50,327 nucleotides of DNA, taken from a bacterium. Its GTDB lineage: Bacteria; UBP14; UBA6098; JAFGQG01. Below the pieces are notes generated by a model, which saw only the letters and a list, made by a program, of their open reading frames with translations, had not been told where the DNA came from and made no database searches. Position numbers and translations under genes: made by a program. Positions 26,562-34,564 of the stretch are shown piece by piece. Where the stretch lies: NCBI GenBank assembly GCA_016935765.1, contig JAFGQG010000124.1, positions 1 through 50,327 of the forward strand, read 5' to 3'. Each line of letters begins with the position of its first letter. Within the stretch, counting starts at the first letter, position 1.

Positions 26562-27559
26562 TATTCCTTGATATCTTCCAGTAGTTTTTTAATTATATCC
26601 TCGGTAGTTATACCTTCGGCTTCAGCGTGGAAGCTGGTTATGATTCTATGCCTTAACACGGGGTAAGCGACTTTGCGAATATCCTCGACTCCCGGTGAAA
26701 ATCTTCCGTTAAGGGCTGCCCAGGCTTTTGCGCCGAAGATGAGGAATTGGCTGGCTCTCGGTCCGGCTCCCCAGCGAACCCACTGCTTGATATAATCCAG
26801 GTGCGTTTTCCCGGGGCGAGTAGCTTTTACAAGTTTAACCGCGTACTCGATCACGTAATCCGAAACCGGCACTCTCCTGATAAGCTGCTGTAATTCCTTA
26901 ATCTCCTCACCGGATACCACCTTTTGAATATCTTCGATGTAAGCTGAAGTTGTATATTTTACGATCTCATTCTCTTCCATCTCCGAGGGATAATCGATGA
27001 AGATCTCGAACATGAACCTGTCTAACTGTGCTTCGGGTAGGGGGTAAGTTCCTTCTTGTTCGATGGGGTTCTGTGTAGCGAGTACGAAGAATGGTTCATC
27101 GAGCTTGTAAGTTTCATCCCCGACCGTTACTTCATGCTCCTGCATAGCCTGAAGGAGAGCTGCCTGCGTTTTGGGAGGAGTTCGGTTAATCTCATCGGCG
27201 AGGATTATGTTCGCGAATACTGGACCTTTGATGAACTTGAAGACCCGTTTGCCGGTGGTGCGATCCTCTTCCAGAACATCGGTACCGGTGATGTCCGATG
27301 GCATAAGGTCAGGAGTGAATTGAATACGTGAAAAGGTCAGGTCAAGGGCTTTGGCGAGAGTACTGATCATCATGGTTTTAGCAAGTCCTGGTACTCCTAC
27401 GATAATGCAGTGTCCGTTTGATAAAAGCGCTATCAGAACCTGGTTTATCACATCCAGTTGCCCAATTATCAGCTTCCCGATTTCTTTTCTTATCAATTCG
27501 GCGTTTTTATTTAGTTTCTCAATTGCTTGTACGTCATCTTTTGATTTATTTTCGGGCAT
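26561..27559 (-). CDS. MoxR family AAA+ ATPase
   Basis: 332 residues. Walker A is GVPGLAKTM, Walker B is ILADEINRTPPKTQ, sensor 1 is LATQNPIEQEGTYPLPEAQLDRF, with the usual helical C-terminal lid. MoxR ATPases act as chaperones that remodel or insert cofactors into partner proteins, commonly with the DUF58/VWA proteins encoded next to them. A GGAG site precedes the ATG. It is the first gene of the minus-strand operon and diverges from the nuclease gene at 27779. Confidence 0.95.
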   Translation of the reverse strand: MPENKSKDDVQAIEKLNKNAELIRKEIGKLIIGQLDVINQVLIALLSNGHCIIVGVPGLAKTMMISTLAKALDLTFSRIQFTPDLMPSDITGTDVLEEDRTTGKRVFKFIKGPVFANIILADEINRTPPKTQAALLQAMQEHEVTVGDETYKLDEPFFVLATQNPIEQEGTYPLPEAQLDRFMFEIFIDYPSEMEENEIVKYTTSAYIEDIQKVVSGEEIKELQQLIRRVPVSDYVIEYAVKLVKATRPGKTHLDYIKQWVRWGAGPRASQFLIFGAKAWAALNGRFSPGVEDIRKVAYPVLRHRIITSFHAEAEGITTEDIIKKLLEDIKE

Positions 27560-27778
27560 TTTTGCTCCTTTCAGGAATATAAATATGCGACTAGTTCATA
27601 TAACTTATCAAAACTATTTAAATTAACAGTATATATCTAATTGTCAATCTTTTTAATTATTTTAATGTTGACTTAGATTGTTTTGCCGCACATATTCGTT
27701 TATGTTTAGTTATCAAAAATGCATTGATATTTTAGATAATTATCGGACGAAAACTATAAATATAGATCGGAGGAAATC

Positions 27779-28684
27779 ATGGGAACGGATTTTAAAAACA
27801 TATTCTCCTGGTCGGCTTCCAGGAATAAGATTTTCAACACCTGCAAACGGTATTATTATTACCAATACTATGCCCATTGGGGAGGATGGAGTCGTGATGC
27901 GGATAGATTCACGCGAAAATGCTATATGCTTAAGAATATGACAAATGTTGTAATGTGGTCGGGTTCAATAGTGCATAACGTAGCAGAAAGAACGTTGAAG
28001 TACTTGAGAAATGGAAAGCTGTGGGATTATGAGTCGGTAAAGAATTACGCTCTTGCGCAGTGGGACAGCGGTTGGAAGCAATCAAAAGAACAAACCTGGA
28101 GATATGGTGATTATAAGAATAACTTAAATCTATTTGAGCATTATTACGGAAAAGAACTAAAACCCGAATATTTACAAGAAATGAAGGACCGGGTTATGTT
28201 CTGTGTGGATAAGTTTTATAACGGCGAAGTATTCAAGAAAGCTCAGGAGATCTCTTCTGCTAATTGGAAAGCCCTCGAGGAATTGTGGGATTTTCGGGTT
28301 AATGGCTATAAAGTGTTCGTGAAGATGGATTTCGGAATTCAGGAAGGTCCAATACTAAAGCTTTATGATTGGAAAACGGGACCATACAAAGAGGAAGATG
28401 TTGTTCAGCTATATTGTTATGCTCTATACGCGGTTGATCAGTGGCAGTGGAAACCCGAGAACATCGAGATAATCCTGGTTTACTTGTTTGGCGAGAGAAT
28501 GGATGTTCATAAGATAGACATTGACAAGCTTGCGCTTGCTCGAAATACTATTATTGAAAATTGTGGTGAGATGACTGCGTTGCTGGATGATCCCGCTGAG
28601 AACATAGCGTCGATAGAGAAGTTCCCACGTGTAGAGGATGAACGTATTTGTGAGCAATGTTTTTTTAAGGAAATATGTAAATAG
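27779..28684 (+). CDS. PD-(D/E)XK nuclease (RecB/Cas4-like) with a probable [4Fe-4S] cluster
   Basis: 301 residues, preceded by GGAGG. Motifs expected of RecB-family exonuclease domains are present: WSGSIVHNVAE (motif I His), VKMDFGIQ then LYDWKTG (D...D-x-K core), and VVQLYCYALYA (QxxxY motif). Cys22 together with Cys291, Cys294 and Cys300 (CEQC then FKEIC at the very end) reproduces the AddB/Cas4 cysteine layout that locks an iron-sulfur cluster. There is no helicase domain and no cas gene nearby, so this is a free-standing member, perhaps for DNA repair or processing of mobile DNA. Promoter signals are not obvious. Confidence 0.88.
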   Translation: MGTDFKNIFSWSASRNKIFNTCKRYYYYQYYAHWGGWSRDADRFTRKCYMLKNMTNVVMWSGSIVHNVAERTLKYLRNGKLWDYESVKNYALAQWDSGWKQSKEQTWRYGDYKNNLNLFEHYYGKELKPEYLQEMKDRVMFCVDKFYNGEVFKKAQEISSANWKALEELWDFRVNGYKVFVKMDFGIQEGPILKLYDWKTGPYKEEDVVQLYCYALYAVDQWQWKPENIEIILVYLFGERMDVHKIDIDKLALARNTIIENCGEMTALLDDPAENIASIEKFPRVEDERICEQCFFKEICK

Positions 28685-28782
28685 TATTTATTGTATATTG
28701 TATTATAGTATGCGATTATATTATTTACTTAAAGTTAATTATTAAGCTTATTCGATGTAATTTTAACGCATATTTATCCTTA

Positions 28783-29849
28783 ATGAAACAATCATTTGTA
28801 GCATTATTCTTCGTGTTTTCACTAATAGAATTTCTTTTTGGGCAAAACCCCGAAGATCTCGGTTCATATCAGGTGGGTTGCCGGATGAGAACCATCACAA
28901 AATTATCGGTGAGTGACTCGAGCACGCGGGAAATGAACATTTACATCTGGTATCCAGCCGATCCTGTGATAGGTTACTGGGTGGAGGAGGTGAAAGCGTA
29001 CTGGAACGCGAGACCGGTTTTGGGGGATACGGCGCGTCCGGTGCTGGTTTTTTCGCACGGAGGGTGCGGTACCTCTCTCTGGCGGGTACGTCGATGTCAA
29101 TGGCGCTCCCATAAACTGCATGGAAGACATTCGCGGGGTGGAATGCCCAACCATGCTCATGTGGGGTACTTACGATTTCAGGGTGAGTGATATGCTCGAA
29201 ACTTACGATACCCTCGATGCTCCCAAATATGGTGTAGAGATCTACCACGCTACACATTTCTCATTTGCAGATACCTGTTCGGATGAACTCGATCCCATGT
29301 GCGGCGATGATTCAGTGCTCCACTACCACATCGCGCATGATGTGATAAACCATTACGCAACAGCTTTTCTGCTAAAATATCTGATGGGTGATGACCGCTT
29401 TGAAGCTTATTTACACGATACTTCGGACACCCTTGTCGATTATGTATTTGATACAACGATTGGAAGCGGAATTCATGCATCCTCATCAATAATTCCTGAC
29501 AAATTAAATATTTTATGCTATCCTAATCCTTTCAACGCAATTTTAAAGATTGAAATTGCTGGGCTTGCCCCGTTAGATGCCGAAGGCTATCTAATCGGGG
29601 TAGAAATCTACGATATTAACGGTAGATTGGTTTACATTGACAAGCAGGGATGCCTGTCCGTACAGGGTAGCAGGGGAGAGTGGAACACCTATACCCTTAA
29701 ACCCTCAAATTCTTCAACCCTTTAACTCTCCAACGCATCTACTAATATTCACCTGGCAGCCCGGTCCCTCGACACCCTCCGGAATATACTTTATCAAATT
29801 TACTCTCGGCAATAATTCCATCTCCAAAAAAGTTGTTTATTTGAAGTAG
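28783..29849 (+). pseudogene. Broken secreted alpha/beta hydrolase with T9SS C-terminal domain
   Basis: Three frames together encode the remains of one gene. Frame 1 (28783 on) has a signal peptide (MKQSFVALFFVFSLIEFLFG), then GSYQVGCRMRTI and RPVLVFSHGGCG, the start of an alpha/beta-hydrolase. Near 29080 the reading switches frame and most of the catalytic core, including the nucleophile elbow, is missing. Frame 2 continues with the distal core (ECPTMLMWGTYD, EIYHATHFSF) and the CTD (CYPNPFNA, EIYDINGRLVY). Near 29700 it shifts again within a CCCTTTAAC-type repeat and ends in frame 3 (PSGIYFIKF, KKVVYLK). An internal deletion plus a repeat-associated frameshift make it non-functional. Confidence 0.8.
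29568..29600. repeat. Hairpin embedded in a CTD coding region
   Basis: CCCCGTTAGATGCC pairs with GGC-ATCTAA-CGGGG across a GAA loop: a 14-bp stem with two single-T bulges on the right arm. It sits between the PNPFN motif and the EIYDINGRLV strand of the broken hydrolase's sorting domain. Confidence 0.65.
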
Positions 29850-29862
29850 ATTCTTCATAACT

Positions 29863-29987
29863 TTGGTCTGGTAAACCAATATAATGACATAAAATTTGGT
29901 TTATCAAACCAAATTCGAAATGATTAATCCTGGTTTTTTCTTCTGGTACTTTGAAAAAAAGCCTTGACTTTGGTTTATTAAACCAAA
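29863..29987. promoter_or_regulatory. Three-copy palindromic operator upstream of the DUF4143 ATPase gene
   Basis: Copies are at 29863-29879 (TTGGTCT/GTAAACCAA, one mismatch), 29893-29915 (AATTTGGTTT-ATC-AAACCAAATT, perfect 10-bp arms) and 29969-29987 (TTTGGTTT-ATT-AAACCAAA, perfect 8-bp arms). The third is bracketed by a possible -35 TTGACT (29964-29969) and -10 TAAAAT (29989-29994), spacing 19. The layout suggests a repressor dimer blocking the promoter, with upstream sites helping; the regulator is not identified. Confidence 0.65.
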
Positions 29988-30018
29988 TTAAAATGATAAT
30001 TTAAATTGGAAAAGTGAT

Positions 30019-31224
30019 ATGAATACCGAACAAATGAAAGATATTTTACTTACCCAGTACGAAAAAATATCTACGCCTAAAGATTTGGTAGAACGGGAAT
30101 TACTCCATAAGATCAGGGAATTCGAGAAAACTCCATTTATAATAATTATTTCAGGAGTAAGAAGATGCGGGAAATCGTGCCTTCTAAACCAGATATGGTC
30201 TGAAAAAGCTATTTTGTCAATTTTGATGATGAACGTTTTATCGACTTTACAGTCGGTGATTTCCAAATGCTATATGAAGTACTGGTTGAATTGTTTGGAG
30301 AAAAAGACACTTTCTGTTTCGATGAAATACAGAATATACAGGGCTGGGAACGATTTGTGAGAAGATTACATGATCAAAAAAAGAAGATCTATATCACTGG
30401 TTCTAACAGCACGATGCTGAGTAAGGAATTGGGAAGTCACCTCTAAGGAGTTTCTGAAACTCAAGAAAAAAAAAGTGGATAAAATAGACGGATTGACCTC
30501 CATCGATAAAAGCAAGATTAAAAGGCTGTTCGGTGAATATTTTGAAAAAGGTGGATTCCCGGAATTCTTATTGACAGAAAAAGATGAATATTTGGTAAAC
30601 CTGTACGAAAATGTTTTATATAGGGATATAATCACGAGGTATAATATCAGGGCTGAAAAGGCGTTAAAAGTAACCTCCCATTTTGCTGCGAGTAACATTG
30701 GCAAGGAACTGAGCTTTAATAACTTAAAGAATATGACCGGACTTACAAGTGCTACTACTATCAAGGAATATTTTCAATACCTGGAGAACAGTTACCTTGT
30801 GTTTTTAATTTCCAGATTCAGCACATCACTTAAAAAGCAGATATATTATAATAAAAAAGCATATTTCATAGATTTAAAACTTGCGAATTTGGTCGGTTTC
30901 CGTTCAGGCGAGGATAAAGGAAGAATGCTGGAAAATATTGTGTTTTTGCAATTAAAAAGAAAGAATAAGGAGATATTTTTTCATAAAGCAAAAAAAGAAT
31001 GCGATTTTGTCCTCCGAAAAAACAACAGGATTAATGAAGCTATTCAGGTAACATGGAGATTAGGTTCGAAAAACGAAAAGAGAGAAATGGACGGTTTACT
31101 CGAAGCAATGGATGAATATGATCTGAATAAAGGTCTTATTCTGACTTATGAACAGGAAGAAAATTATAAAAAGAATAGTAAACAAATAAAAATCCTCCCG
31201 GTGTGGAAATGGTTTTTAATATAA
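30019..31224 (+). pseudogene. Broken AAA ATPase with DUF4143 C-terminal domain
   Basis: The intact family is a roughly 400-residue AAA_14/DUF4143 ATPase. Frame 1 gives the N-terminus and Walker A (SGVRRCGKSC). At the A-tract 30203-30207 one base is missing: adding an A would give SEKSYFVNFDDE. The sequence continues in frame 3 with Walker B (CFDEIQNIQGWERF) and YITGSNSTMLSKELGSHL. Near 30443 about a dozen residues usual in the family are deleted with a second frame change. The rest (KEFLKLKKKK, LYRDIITRYNIR, DFVLRKNN) returns to frame 1, and the 249-codon ORF from 30475 is the DUF4143 half. Non-functional as drawn, although its operator set upstream is intact. Confidence 0.8.
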
Positions 31225-31346
31225 TAAACGATTAAAAATATTTATTAGAAAGTTTTACTTGATTTCTAACTGTATATAACTAATTTAACACTGATAACTT
31301 TTTGAGAATATATTTTTTCGAATATGTTACCACATAGGGGGTCACT

Positions 31347-33065
31347 ATGAGACTTATTGTATTTTCAGCGATATTAATAGCTTTTTTATGTATATTTGCC
31401 TATGCGGAAACCCACATTCCTCCGGGTGAAGTACATGGTATCTGGGAGAGAACGGGATCACCATTCTACATCGATGGCGACATCAACATTCCAACTGACA
31501 GTATGCTTATTATCAAACCCGGATGTACAGTGATCTTTACAGGATTCTTCATGATTATAGTTGATTCTAATGCAGCATTAAGAGCTGTTGGGACAGAAGA
31601 AGCACGGATCTATTTTACAGCTTCAGATACAACTCATCCTGATTCAATAGGCGGTCTGAGTAGTATGCTGATTACTTATAGTGAAGATGTATGTTCGCTG
31701 TGTTATTGTGAGTTTAGGTATCTCAGAAGTGTCTGGGTATTAGATATTTTCAGTAGTGAACATTATATTTCGCACTGTAAAATTTCTAAGTGTCTAAATG
31801 GAATATACATGTGGGATTATTATTGGGATTGGGCTGCTTCAGTAGATAGAATATTGGATTCGTGTATAATATCTAATAATACCGGAACACCAATCTACAC
31901 AGAGTATATATGTGGAAGCATTGTTAATACAATTATTTGTGGCAATGGTGACGGTATTATATATGCGGAGGGCGCTGTCGCTTGCACTAGCTGCACAATC
32001 GAGAGAAATGGGGGCATCGGAATTGATTTTGAACATAGTGATTATAACGTTTATGACTGTATAATACGTTACAATGACGGCGCGGGAGTTCATTGTGGTG
32101 GCCGTGGTGGAAACATCGAAAATAACACCATTACAAATAATAACGGGGCAGGAGTAGCCCTTAGTGGCTGTATGTGCACAGGGAGCGCTGGTGTTTCAAG
32201 TAATATTATAGCAAATAATAGCGGGATCGGTATTACTGCACCAGGTCTGCCGTTAAGGGGAGGGGGGTTTTCTATTTACAATAACACGATCTCAAGCAAT
32301 GAAGGTGGCGCAATCTCAGTATATGAAATGCTGGAAGGCTTTTTATATATTGTAGATAATGTAATTGTTAATAATAATGGGAGTGAAGCGATTTACCTTG
32401 GGCTCTATGAAGAACCTCCTTACTATCTTACTGAAATAGAATTTGAAGGTAATATTATAGCTAATAGATGCGATGATGAACTGGAGGTGTTTCCATGTAC
32501 TACCTTTGCTATGAGTGTTACCAATAATTGCTTTATAACAATATTCGATTCTGATAGTTTTTGGTCTTCATTGATAGGTTCAGTTGCCAGCTTGACTCAT
32601 TATGGCAACAGGTTTGGTACACCGGTTTGTGCTTCATATGTATTAATTATCTCCCCCGGATGGGATTTATTCTCATATCCTTTCGCAGATACGACCGTAT
32701 TATCGGAATTCTACCCTTCACTTCTTGCCGATGGTTTTACTTATGACAATCCAGCCCGAAGATATGAACCGGTTAATCCAGTTTCAGCAGGTTATGGTTT
32801 CTGGATGTTGTCAGACATTGATACGGTTATACTTATTTCGGACAGGGATTATATCGATGTGGTCTCAGGTTATCTCTTTCCTGGCTGGAACCTTATCGGA
32901 TTACCTGCTGTTCTAATTCCCGTAACCGATCTGACTGACCTCCCAGGGGTAATTCCTCCGATATATGGCTATGATGGTGTTGAATATTTTATTGCGGATG
33001 TTCTTTATCCCGGGAAAGGATACTGGATACTGACGGAAGATACCGTTTACTATGAATTGCCTTAA
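31347..33065 (+). CDS. Secreted right-handed beta-helix protein without a YPNPFN domain
   Basis: 572 residues with a signal peptide ending near AYAE. The N-terminal module (GSPFYIDGDINIPTDSMLIIKPGCTVIFTG) is shared with the beta-helix proteins at 47037 and 49553. Residues ~120-410 are parallel beta-helix coils rich in NNTITNNNG and NIIANNSG units. The last 150 residues hold two repeats of the type GWDLFSYPF ... GYGFWML and GWNLIGLPA ... GKGYWIL and end at LP. It lacks the usual sorting domain, so anchoring is by another route or the protein is released. A GGGGTC stretch lies before the ATG; the Shine-Dalgarno is weak. Probable carbohydrate-binding or surface protein; no catalytic residues are identified. 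Confidence 0.8.
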   Translation: MRLIVFSAILIAFLCIFAYAETHIPPGEVHGIWERTGSPFYIDGDINIPTDSMLIIKPGCTVIFTGFFMIIVDSNAALRAVGTEEARIYFTASDTTHPDSIGGLSSMLITYSEDVCSLCYCEFRYLRSVWVLDIFSSEHYISHCKISKCLNGIYMWDYYWDWAASVDRILDSCIISNNTGTPIYTEYICGSIVNTIICGNGDGIIYAEGAVACTSCTIERNGGIGIDFEHSDYNVYDCIIRYNDGAGVHCGGRGGNIENNTITNNNGAGVALSGCMCTGSAGVSSNIIANNSGIGITAPGLPLRGGGFSIYNNTISSNEGGAISVYEMLEGFLYIVDNVIVNNNGSEAIYLGLYEEPPYYLTEIEFEGNIIANRCDDELEVFPCTTFAMSVTNNCFITIFDSDSFWSSLIGSVASLTHYGNRFGTPVCASYVLIISPGWDLFSYPFADTTVLSEFYPSLLADGFTYDNPARRYEPVNPVSAGYGFWMLSDIDTVILISDRDYIDVVSGYLFPGWNLIGLPAVLIPVTDLTDLPGVIPPIYGYDGVEYFIADVLYPGKGYWILTEDTVYYELP

Positions 33066-33264
33066 TTATTTAATAGTATATTTTATTATTAAACAAAGCA
33101 ATAACATATATTACTTAATGAATCACTTTAAGTATATAAATCACAGCATTTAGCTGTTTCCTCATCACTTTTTCTTTTCCCTTGCATTATATTTATTAAT
33201 GATTAAATTAATATCCTAGTAAAATAGTAGTGATTTTTAGTCAATAAAAATAAAGGAAGTTTTA

Positions 33265-34392
33265 ATGAACGCGAAAATTAATTTGATTGTTCTAATACTG
33301 ATACTTTTCGTTTCATCAAGCTGGTGTTATACAACGGTATCTACCTCAGCTGTACATGATCGCTTGGCAGCCGGCGATACATTGATTCTCCTGGATGTTC
33401 GTGAAAGGTCGGAGTATTGGACCAACCATATTGCAGAACCACCGGGGCAATTACCGCTTACTCCAGCCTGGATGCCCTGGAACAGCGGAATCCTTGCTGC
33501 CCAGTATAGTCGCTTACCAACCGACATCGACATCATTGTGTATTGCGCTTCGGGTGGAAGGAGTGCAGCAGCCTCATCCTTCCTTGAAAGCCAGGACTTC
33601 ACCAGGATATTTAATCTGAATGGCGGCTTTAGCTCATGGCCATACGAAAGCAGAAGTGGTGGATATGGAGACCACTCCGGGAAATGGATACTACCTTCGG
33701 ATTCAAGCATTGTAAATATAGAAGGTTTGATAACCTGCGACACTAGCATTATTAATTTCCAACCATCTGCTATCCCGGTCGCGGAATCGATATATATCGA
33801 ATTCCACTTTGCTTCAGGGACATTTCCAATACCTGCGGGTATCCCGGAATCCGATTGCCAGGGTCTTTTCCGATTCACAACCCTGGATCCTTTTGGACTA
33901 TCACTCTTCAATGGTGATTCGCTTGCGTTAGATGAAATAATCGATATCGAATTATTAACTGACTGTTCGGGAATTACCAGGTCTCTGCACGAATTTGTGA
34001 TTGAAGAAAATCTTACTGCTCACGTGCCTGCTGAGGGCTGGAGACCGCTATCGTTTACTCATGACGGTTGTTTGTTCTTAAGGGATGAGAGTATCCTGCG
34101 GCGCTGGTATAATGCCGAAAGTTATGAAGTCGGAATAACATCAGAACCAGTCCCACAAACTTATGATTTGAATATCTTCCCTAATCCATTCAACAGTAAA
34201 GTTCAGATAAATGTCAGTGAAAAAGCCTCGGTTGAGATTTATGATGTTACGGGAAGGCTTATCGAGAGAACTCCCAAATTCGATACCCGGTTTGTCTGGG
34301 TGCCGGAAAGCTCGATAGGCGCGGGTTTATACTTGGTCAAGGTGAATTTTCCAGATCGAATTGAAACCCGGAAAATATTGTATCTGAAGTGA
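33265..34392 (+). CDS. Secreted rhodanese-domain protein with T9SS C-terminal domain
   Basis: 375 residues. The signal peptide runs to about SSSWC. A rhodanese domain (residues 25-130) starts LLDVRERSEYWTNHI and has the active-site loop CASGGRS with Cys94, then NLNGGFSSWP. Rhodaneses transfer sulfur to thiophilic acceptors or act as redox/phosphatase-like modules. The middle region (135-290) is beta-rich and unassigned. The C-terminus is a T9SS type A domain: IFPNPFNSKVQI, EIYDVTGRLIE, GLYLVKVNF, KILYLK. The ribosome site GGAAG is weak to moderate. An extracellular rhodanese exported by T9SS is unusual but the active-site residues are intact. Confidence 0.87.
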   Translation: MNAKINLIVLILILFVSSSWCYTTVSTSAVHDRLAAGDTLILLDVRERSEYWTNHIAEPPGQLPLTPAWMPWNSGILAAQYSRLPTDIDIIVYCASGGRSAAASSFLESQDFTRIFNLNGGFSSWPYESRSGGYGDHSGKWILPSDSSIVNIEGLITCDTSIINFQPSAIPVAESIYIEFHFASGTFPIPAGIPESDCQGLFRFTTLDPFGLSLFNGDSLALDEIIDIELLTDCSGITRSLHEFVIEENLTAHVPAEGWRPLSFTHDGCLFLRDESILRRWYNAESYEVGITSEPVPQTYDLNIFPNPFNSKVQINVSEKASVEIYDVTGRLIERTPKFDTRFVWVPESSIGAGLYLVKVNFPDRIETRKILYLK

Positions 34393-34470
34393 TATAATTA
34401 TAATCGTGTAAAAAGCTGCAAAGCGATCCTCATTAAAACGTAACATTTATGGGGATAGGATAATCAAAAT

Positions 34471-34503
34471 TTGACTTGCATTTATTCCAATATTGCCTAT
34501 AAT
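34471..34503 (+). promoter_or_regulatory. Candidate promoter of the LVIVD-like propeller gene
   Basis: TATAAT at 34498-34503 with TTGCAT at 34476-34481 (spacing 16) or TTGACT at 34471-34476 (spacing 21, too long). It sits 61 bases before the start codon. Confidence 0.45.
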
Positions 34504-34564
34504 ATAAGTCAATAATTTATTTTTTATAGAGTGTTCAGAATTTTTACAATTAAAGGTTGGTGCA

